A stretch of DNA of 36,870 bases from Clostridia bacterium (GTDB lineage Bacteria > Bacillota > Clostridia > TANB77 > CAG-508). The position numbers were made by a program, and so were the translations under genes. Under the pieces are notes generated by a model. The model was not told the DNA's origin, did not search any database, and saw only the letters and a program-made list of their open reading frames with translations. Below, in pieces: positions 32,831 through 36,870 of the stretch. Each line of letters opens with the position of its first letter. The stretch's first letter is position 1. Location: positions 1 through 36,870 of the forward strand of contig JAGBAJ010000063.1 of assembly GCA_017939755.1 (NCBI GenBank), written 5' to 3'.

Positions 32831-33385
32831 ATGAAAGCAACAGGTGTTGTAAGAAGAATAGATGACCTTGGTAGAATTGTTATTCCAAAGGAAATTCGTA
32901 GAACATTAAGAATAAAAGAGGGTGACCCGCTTGAAATATTTACAGATAAGGAAGGTGGAATTATTTTAAGAAAGTATTCCCCTATAGGTGAACTTTCTGA
33001 ATTTGCTACAGAATATGCAGAAACTTTAGCAAAAACAACAGGACACATAGCTTGCATTACTGATAAAGATACAGTTATAGCTATTTCTGGAGGATCTAAA
33101 AAAGAGTACCTAGAAAAAAATGTTAGTAAACAACTAGAGCAAATAATGGATGATAAGGAGAATTATTCAAGTGAGGAAAACAATAATACAGCTATTCCAA
33201 TCACAAATAATGAAACCAATGATAAATCAAAAAATGCACAAGTTGTGTATCCAATAATTGTTGAAGGTGAATCAATAGGAAGTGTAATTTTACTTTCAAA
33301 GGAACCAAATGATCATATGTCTGAAGTTGAGCAAAAAGTAGTACAATCTGCAGCAAGCTTTTTAGGAACTCAAATGGAAATTTAA
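32831..33385 (+). CDS. spoVT: Stage V sporulation transcription factor SpoVT
   Basis: A 184-residue forespore transcription regulator. The N-terminal AbrB-type swapped-hairpin DNA-binding domain is textbook (MKATGVVRRIDDLGRIVIPK, then GDPLEIFTDKEGGIILRKYSP). The C-terminal half is a GAF-like ligand or dimer domain (from HIACITDKDTVIAISGGSKK to the end). Between them (residues about 105-135) is an Asn/Glu-rich insertion. SpoVT modulates sigma-G genes, including germination genes, so it may act on the gerA operon in this window. TAGGAGGA precedes the ATG. Confidence 0.95.
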   Translation: MKATGVVRRIDDLGRIVIPKEIRRTLRIKEGDPLEIFTDKEGGIILRKYSPIGELSEFATEYAETLAKTTGHIACITDKDTVIAISGGSKKEYLEKNVSKQLEQIMDDKENYSSEENNNTAIPITNNETNDKSKNAQVVYPIIVEGESIGSVILLSKEPNDHMSEVEQKVVQSAASFLGTQMEI

Positions 33386-33393
33386 AGAATATA

Positions 33394-33482
33394 AACGTTA
33401 TCATAATATTATGACTAAAAAGAAGTAAACTTTTAAGAGATACTTAAAAATAGTCAGTTAGTGTTATTGATAGCGTTTTTTT
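33394..33482 (+). terminator. Probable terminator after spoVT with a long folded loop
   Basis: AACGTTATCA (33394-33403) pairs with TGATAGCGTT (33468-33477) with one G-U, and seven T end it. The 64-base loop holds a secondary GACTA/TAGTC pairing. An unusually large loop makes it less certain. Confidence 0.5.
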
Positions 33483-33500
33483 GATATATTTTTTTCACTA

Positions 33501-33562
33501 TTCACAGTTATATACCAATATAAGGATTTCAAGATAAAATTTCACTAGCTGTGAATCGTAAC
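33501..33562. repeat. Diverged intergenic repeat, fourth copy
   Basis: TTCACAG (33501-33507) and CTGTGAA (33549-33555) are inverted repeats; the element ends GCTGTGAATCGTAAC. It abuts the long hairpin at 33568. Confidence 0.4.
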
Positions 33563-33567
33563 AAGTA

Positions 33568-33779
33568 GTTACCAGTCAGCCATATTTGGAAAAATATGTA
33601 ATAGAAAGTCTTAGAATTTATATTTTACAGCTATCGAAACATAAATGTTTTGATACGGACGCTTTGCTACTTAAAATAATTATCTAAAAAGATAATTATT
33701 TTAGTACCTTGACGCTTACAAATATAAATACTAAGACTTTCTATTACATTATAATTTGTTCTAAAGGCTGACTAGTAAC
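33568..33779. repeat. Long imperfect hairpin element, second member with CGGACGCTTTGCTA core
   Basis: Ends GTTACCAGTCAGCC (33568-33581) and GGCTGACTAGTAAC (33766-33779) are inverted with one mismatch. ATGTAATAGAAAGTCTTAG (33596-33614) pairs perfectly with 33731-33749. A smaller palindrome (about 33671-33703) is inside. The core CGGACGCTTTGCTA (33656-33669) matches the minus strand of the element at 9075-9242. It fills most of the 557-base gap after spoVT, and no gene is visible in it. Confidence 0.65.
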
Positions 33780-33907
33780 CATATTCTATAAATTAATGAT
33801 AAATTTAATTATATATATTGGAAATAATTAAAAAATACTCTATAATAATGCTATAAATGAATCAAAATATAAATTTACATAAAGTACTAGATTTTATGAA
33901 TAATTTA

Positions 33908-33916
33908 TGATATAAT
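33908..33916 (+). promoter_or_regulatory. Extended -10 promoter of the leucine-rich-repeat gene
   Basis: TGATATAAT: a consensus TATAAT (33911-33916) with the TG of an extended -10, 27 bases before the start codon. No good -35 is seen, as expected for this promoter class. Confidence 0.6.
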
Positions 33917-33942
33917 GTATATGTTTACCAAAGGAGTATAAG

Positions 33943-34569
33943 ATGATAGAGGTAGAATTAAAAAGTAAAGAGCTAAAAGAATATGTATATTTAGAGCTTG
34001 AAAAAAATAGGAAAGATCCATTATACGATGAAGATTTAGACAGAATAGAAGATTTAACATTAAATGCATTAGACTTCTTAGACGAACCTACAGATATAAC
34101 TTTATTTGATTTGGTATTCTTTAATAATTTAAAAAGCTGTACAATAATTAATAAAACCATATCGATTCAAGAGCTAAATGTTTTAAGTTCAGTTAAAAGT
34201 TTAGAAATTTTGCAGCTAGTAAGGTGTGAATTGCCTAAGGATGCATATTTAACATCAAACATAAATTATTTGATAATAGAAAAATGTACTAGCGTGAATA
34301 TGGAAACATTTAGTAGATTAAAGTCATTAGAAACAATTAGAGCAATCAATTGCATAAATTTTAATTTAAGTGGATTATCAAAATGTGAGAAAGTAACTAA
34401 AGTATATTTACAAAATTTAAATTTAAATGAGGTAAAAGAGCTTAAAGAAATGAAGAATTTGCGTAAGATAAATTTAAATGGAACAAAAGTAAAACGCATG
34501 AGTAAGTTTGATAAGAATATCGAAGTTATACACGAAGATGAAAATTATATATTAGATTGGGAAGATTAA
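33943..34569 (+). CDS. Leucine-rich-repeat-like protein
   Basis: A 208-residue cytoplasmic protein with no signal peptide. From about residue 50 it consists of irregular repeats of about 22 residues with Leu/Ile-x-x-Leu spacing and Cys/Asn at the turn (SLEILQLVRCELP, INYLIIEKCTSVN, SLETIRAINCINF, VTKVYLQNLNLNE, NLRKINLNGTKVK). This makes a small solenoid used for protein binding. AAAGGAG precedes the ATG. The transglutaminase-like gene follows after 13 bases, so the two form an operon and probably a binding/catalysis pair. I know no family name beyond leucine-rich repeat. Confidence 0.75.
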   Translation: MIEVELKSKELKEYVYLELEKNRKDPLYDEDLDRIEDLTLNALDFLDEPTDITLFDLVFFNNLKSCTIINKTISIQELNVLSSVKSLEILQLVRCELPKDAYLTSNINYLIIEKCTSVNMETFSRLKSLETIRAINCINFNLSGLSKCEKVTKVYLQNLNLNEVKELKEMKNLRKINLNGTKVKRMSKFDKNIEVIHEDENYILDWED

Positions 34570-34582
34570 AGAGGTGTAAATA

Positions 34583-35923
34583 GTGAAACAAAAAGATAAT
34601 TATGAATTTAAAAGTGATTTCTTCAAGAAAATAATGTCAGAGAAAAATGATAACAAAGGAGAAATTAAAGACTATAGCAGAGTAAATTTTACAGAGGTAA
34701 TTAATGTTATTTTAGCAGGAGCATCTGATCAAGAAATTTCAGCTATAAGTGAAGACATTAATTCTGGAAATATCTCATTAGGAATGGATGCTGCAGCTGT
34801 TAATCAGGCTATAGCAAACAAAGATAATGATAAAATAAAAAAATTCATTCAAAGCACAAATATTTCTTTAAGCATTGATGTATATGGAATAGATGAATTA
34901 GGAAGCGAAAAGTTTGAAAAAGTTAAACAATTAGGATATGGCATTGACAAAGTATATGTAAATAGTGGTTTGGATAAAGCTGCAAAAAGGGGATATTCTG
35001 CAGATGTATATTCAAAGATAATAGGAAATGCTGAGGCAATGTCAAAAAAGGCAATGTCTAAAGTAAAAGATGGTGCATCTGAAAAAGATAAATTCAAGGC
35101 AATATATGCTGCTGTTATAAAGAAAGCTGTATATGATCGTGATGCAGAAAAAGCGGATAAAGGATCTGAAAAACAACTTATTGCTCAAAATTTAGAAGGC
35201 TATTTTGTAAAAGGAAAATGTGTATGTGCAGGAACAGCAGATGCTTTGGTACAATTGTGCAAAATGAATGGAATTGAAGCACAATATGTACAAGGTAAAG
35301 CAAGAACATCAAAAAAAGCAAAAGCATGCGATCATGCTTGGGTAAGAGTAAAAGTAGATGGTAAGTGGTACAATTGTGATCCAACATGGGATGCATATGC
35401 CAATGGAAAAGTACTTCCATATTTTATGAAGAGCGATGCAGATTTTAAATACCATGAAGCATGGCAATATAAGCCTACATATATAAGAGATGCAGCTGGA
35501 AGACAAGTTAATGATAAAGAGCATATAGATTTCGAAGGTGCAGATGAATCAGTTGATATTTCAGAATTAGAAGAGTTTTATGATAGCGAAGGACTACGTG
35601 ATAGTATAGGGGGAAGATCATTATCTTCAAGTGATATAGCAAAATATCAAGGATCACGAAGTTTAATTGATATAATAATAGACCTACTATTTAACTTAGG
35701 ACGTAGAGATTCTGGTGATAGAAGAAACATTAGAAATAAATTTTCTGATGATGATTTAAATAAAATTTCTAAATCATCAAATATACAAGATGCTGTGAAG
35801 GAATATGCAGATTCTCTTCATGTTGATACTAATGAGCAATCACAAGATTTGTCACCAAAAGGTGCACCAGTAGAAAGAAATACTAAAAAAGAAACAGATA
35901 TCGAAGAGCATGAAGGACATTAA
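34583..35923 (+). CDS. Cytoplasmic transglutaminase-like (papain-fold) protein
   Basis: 446 residues, GTG start at 34583 with GAGGTG six bases upstream. The transglutaminase-like core (about 170-275) has the Cys-His-Asp triad: Cys215 in KCVCAGTADAL, His251 in CDHAWVRVKV and Asp266 in YNCDPTWDA. The first 165 residues are an unknown helical region. The C-terminal 150 residues are polar and low in complexity, with one hydrophobic patch (LIDIIIDLLFNLG) around residue 365. No signal peptide is visible, so unlike most bacterial transglutaminase-like proteins it seems cytoplasmic or non-classically exported. Either protease or cross-linking/deamidating chemistry is possible. Confidence 0.82.
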   Translation: MKQKDNYEFKSDFFKKIMSEKNDNKGEIKDYSRVNFTEVINVILAGASDQEISAISEDINSGNISLGMDAAAVNQAIANKDNDKIKKFIQSTNISLSIDVYGIDELGSEKFEKVKQLGYGIDKVYVNSGLDKAAKRGYSADVYSKIIGNAEAMSKKAMSKVKDGASEKDKFKAIYAAVIKKAVYDRDAEKADKGSEKQLIAQNLEGYFVKGKCVCAGTADALVQLCKMNGIEAQYVQGKARTSKKAKACDHAWVRVKVDGKWYNCDPTWDAYANGKVLPYFMKSDADFKYHEAWQYKPTYIRDAAGRQVNDKEHIDFEGADESVDISELEEFYDSEGLRDSIGGRSLSSSDIAKYQGSRSLIDIIIDLLFNLGRRDSGDRRNIRNKFSDDDLNKISKSSNIQDAVKEYADSLHVDTNEQSQDLSPKGAPVERNTKKETDIEEHEGH

Positions 35924-35956
35924 AATAAAGATATAATAAAATATAGTTATAAAGGA

Positions 35957-35990
35957 TAAACCTATAAAATTTAAACAATTTATAGGTTTA
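35957..35990 (+). terminator. Probable terminator after the transglutaminase-like gene
   Basis: TAAACCTATAAA (35957-35968) pairs with TTTATAGGTTTA (35979-35990). The T-run is weak (TTATT). Confidence 0.6.
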
Positions 35991-36000
35991 TTATACATTA

Positions 36001-36022
36001 GGAAAGTCATGTTGACTTTTCC
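36001..36022. repeat. Small dispersed hairpin, GGAAAGTC family, copy 3
   Basis: GGAAAGTCATGTTGACTTTTCC, one base from copy 2. It lies just behind a terminator, as do copies 1 and 2, and abuts the promoter of the next small gene. Its extension AATTTGTTC links it to 2831-2867. Confidence 0.6.
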
Positions 36023-36025
36023 AAT

Positions 36026-36053
36026 TTGTTCCTTTGTGGTAATATAGTATAAT
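36026..36053 (+). promoter_or_regulatory. Sigma-A promoter of the 53-residue gene
   Basis: TTGTTC (36026-36031), 16 bases, TATAAT (36048-36053), 31 bases before the start codon. Confidence 0.65.
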
Positions 36054-36084
36054 AATTCAAAAAAAGATTTATTGGGAGTATGTA

Positions 36085-36246
36085 ATGTATATAAAAATTG
36101 GAGACTTAAAGCTACTAAAAATAAAGGTAATACAAAATGGCAATGTAATTTATGATGGTATGGTTGAGGAGGCACCCGAAGAAATAAAAGAAACTAATTA
36201 TAAGTCAGCGACATTCCAAAGTGATTATGTAATTATCGAAATATAG
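36085..36246 (+). CDS. Small acidic protein, 53 residues, unknown
   Basis: An open frame from ATG 36085 to TAG 36246, with GGGAG six bases upstream and a good promoter. The product begins MYIKIGDLKLLKIKVIQNG, continues NVIYDGMVEEAPEEIKE and ends YVIIEI. It looks like a short beta-strand-rich protein (alternating hydrophobic residues) and is not hydrophobic overall. I recognise no family. The set of promoter, ribosome site and stop makes expression likely. Confidence 0.65.
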   Translation: MYIKIGDLKLLKIKVIQNGNVIYDGMVEEAPEEIKETNYKSATFQSDYVIIEI

Positions 36247-36278
36247 CATAAATTGCGAATTATTGCGATTATAAATTC

Positions 36279-36307
36279 TTTACAATGACGAAGATGTATG
36301 ATAAAAT
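36279..36307 (+). promoter_or_regulatory. Sigma-A promoter of the Cys-rich gene
   Basis: TTTACA (36279-36284), 17 bases, TAAAAT (36302-36307), 30 bases before the start codon. Confidence 0.65.
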
Positions 36308-36337
36308 AATGAAACAAAAACGATAGGAGGGCTACTA

Positions 36338-36547
36338 ATGGCTAAGAAATGCCGGATCTGCAATCCACATGTAAACAATAGGAAGTGCAGAATGTGCAAA
36401 CATGTTGCTACATGTGCAATAATAGCCACGTCACGAGAGCAGTATATTAATAACTGCGAAACAATGTGGGAAACTCATGAGTATACTCCGATAAAGTGCT
36501 ATGGATGTTTTGTGAGGTTGGCATGTCCGCTATTTAAAGAATTGTGA
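36338..36547 (+). CDS. Small cysteine-rich protein, 69 residues, possible zinc ribbon
   Basis: Nine cysteines in 69 residues, at 5, 8, 17, 20, 26, 40, 54, 57 and 63. CRIC, CRMC and CYGC are CxxC knuckles and there are several His residues, so one or two zinc (or Fe-S) sites are likely. It is basic at the start and ends CPLFKEL. There is no membrane segment or signal. TAGGAGGG before the ATG, its own promoter and its own terminator show a single-gene unit. Such proteins often bind nucleic acid or act as metal or redox modules; no specific family is recognised. Confidence 0.75.
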   Translation: MAKKCRICNPHVNNRKCRMCKHVATCAIIATSREQYINNCETMWETHEYTPIKCYGCFVRLACPLFKEL

Positions 36548-36548
36548 C

Positions 36549-36607
36549 AAAAATGGATTATGGAAAGACTCAATGCGAGAAATTTTCCATAGTCCATTTT
36601 CATTTTT
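36549..36607 (+). terminator. Terminator after the Cys-rich gene
   Basis: A long stem built on AAAATGGATTATGGAAA (36550-36566) and TTTTCCATAGTCCATTTT (36583-36600) has one mismatch and a 16-nt loop, and T-rich sequence follows. Confidence 0.8.
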
Positions 36608-36731
36608 GAAAAGTAGATATTTAATGTTATTACATACAATAGAAGGACATTATAACTATCATTTAATATAATACACTGACTCCTATTTATAGACAAATCA
36701 TTAAAAAGTAATGGTGAAATAGAAATATTTA

Positions 36732-36870
36732 CAGGGTAATTTCATCAAATATTACAGAATTGTAATATTTGATAAAATATGTTAGTATTCATCTCGGTGA
36801 TGAAAGTGAGTATGAATGAGATTTTTAATATGTATTTTGGAATAATAGAAGATGAGAGAGACCCAGCAAA
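36732..36870 (+). mobile_element. Probable left end of an ISAs1-like insertion sequence (partial)
   Basis: A CAGGG at 36732-36736 could be the outer end of the terminal repeat. It is followed by a perfect 13-bp hairpin (36744-36756 with 36761-36773) and then the start of what looks like a transposase that runs off the window. The stretch 36608-36731 before it holds no gene that I can see. The other end and target duplication are outside, so this is tentative. Confidence 0.4.
36812..36870 (+). CDS. Transposase N-terminus, ISAs1-like (partial)
   Basis: An open frame to the window end encodes MNEIFNMYFGIIEDERDPA. The block F..IEDxRDP is typical of the N-terminal associated domain of ISAs1/H-repeat transposases, which continue with a basic KHKLxDIL motif outside the window. 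An in-frame ATG at 36800 is also possible. ATTCAT (36787-36792) could pair with the start codon region ATGAAT, a way of keeping transposase translation low. With only 19 residues the call is tentative. Confidence 0.4.
   Translation, partial: MNEIFNMYFGIIEDERDPA

Overview
The window reads as chromosome from an A+T-rich (roughly 70% by eye), endospore-forming member of the Clostridia. Supporting signs are a GerA germinant-receptor operon, SpoVT, two short CotF-type coat proteins, an S-box (SAM-I) riboswitch in front of metK, strong AGGAGG-type ribosome binding sites, TTG/GTG starts and canonical sigma-A promoters. Genes are dense and mostly on the + strand. The exceptions are ppaC, a 53-codon small gene, gerAA-AB-AC and the coat genes. 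I cannot name the species.

Layout. 1-2900: tail of a Thr-Pro-rich protein, a DUF1189 membrane protein and ftsH. 3000-7700: a membrane-anchored polysaccharide deacetylase with Ig-like repeats, an unknown single-pass protein overlapping an ATP-grasp ligase, and a CCA-adding enzyme with an HD domain. 7700-13500 (minus): Mn-dependent pyrophosphatase, a tiny membrane ORF and the gerA operon, which has a sigma-G-like promoter. 13500-23500: a DUF4190 protein and then a glycolytic block, gapA - X - pgk - Y - tpiA - gpmI - [NifU-like + GGGtGRT pair] - eno. X and Y are small unknown membrane proteins. 23500-31500: DUF4178 - DUF4178 - DUF350 - DUF350 - membrane-fused SpeE - SpeD, followed by a class B penicillin-binding protein and SAM-riboswitch-controlled metK. 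MetK makes the SAM that a SpeD/SpeE pair would consume. 31500-33500: two coat genes, a thymidine kinase and spoVT with a second sigma-G-like promoter. 33900-36870: a leucine-rich-repeat protein with a cytoplasmic transglutaminase-like protein, two very small genes (one Cys-rich), and the probable left end of an ISAs1-like insertion sequence running off the window.

The two best candidates for an under-described system are: (1) the six-gene DUF4178/DUF350/SpeE/SpeD cluster, which looks like a membrane-associated aminopropyl-transfer system; its speD appears to have had its 3' end overwritten by an intergenic repeat; and (2) the NifU-like/GGGtGRT pair lodged inside the glycolytic block.

Intergenic DNA is rich in short dispersed palindromes. 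I see at least five families: a GGAAAGTC hairpin (four copies), a GGGACGGGGTTC element (two direct copies and one inverted pair), a TTAGGGACACTGC element (three copies), two long hairpins sharing the core CGGACGCTTYGCTA, and a diverged element ending in a GTGAATNGTAAC-like sequence. There is also a 56-nt hairpin flanked by 13-bp direct repeats exactly at the gpmI stop codon. No tRNA, rRNA or CRISPR array is visible.
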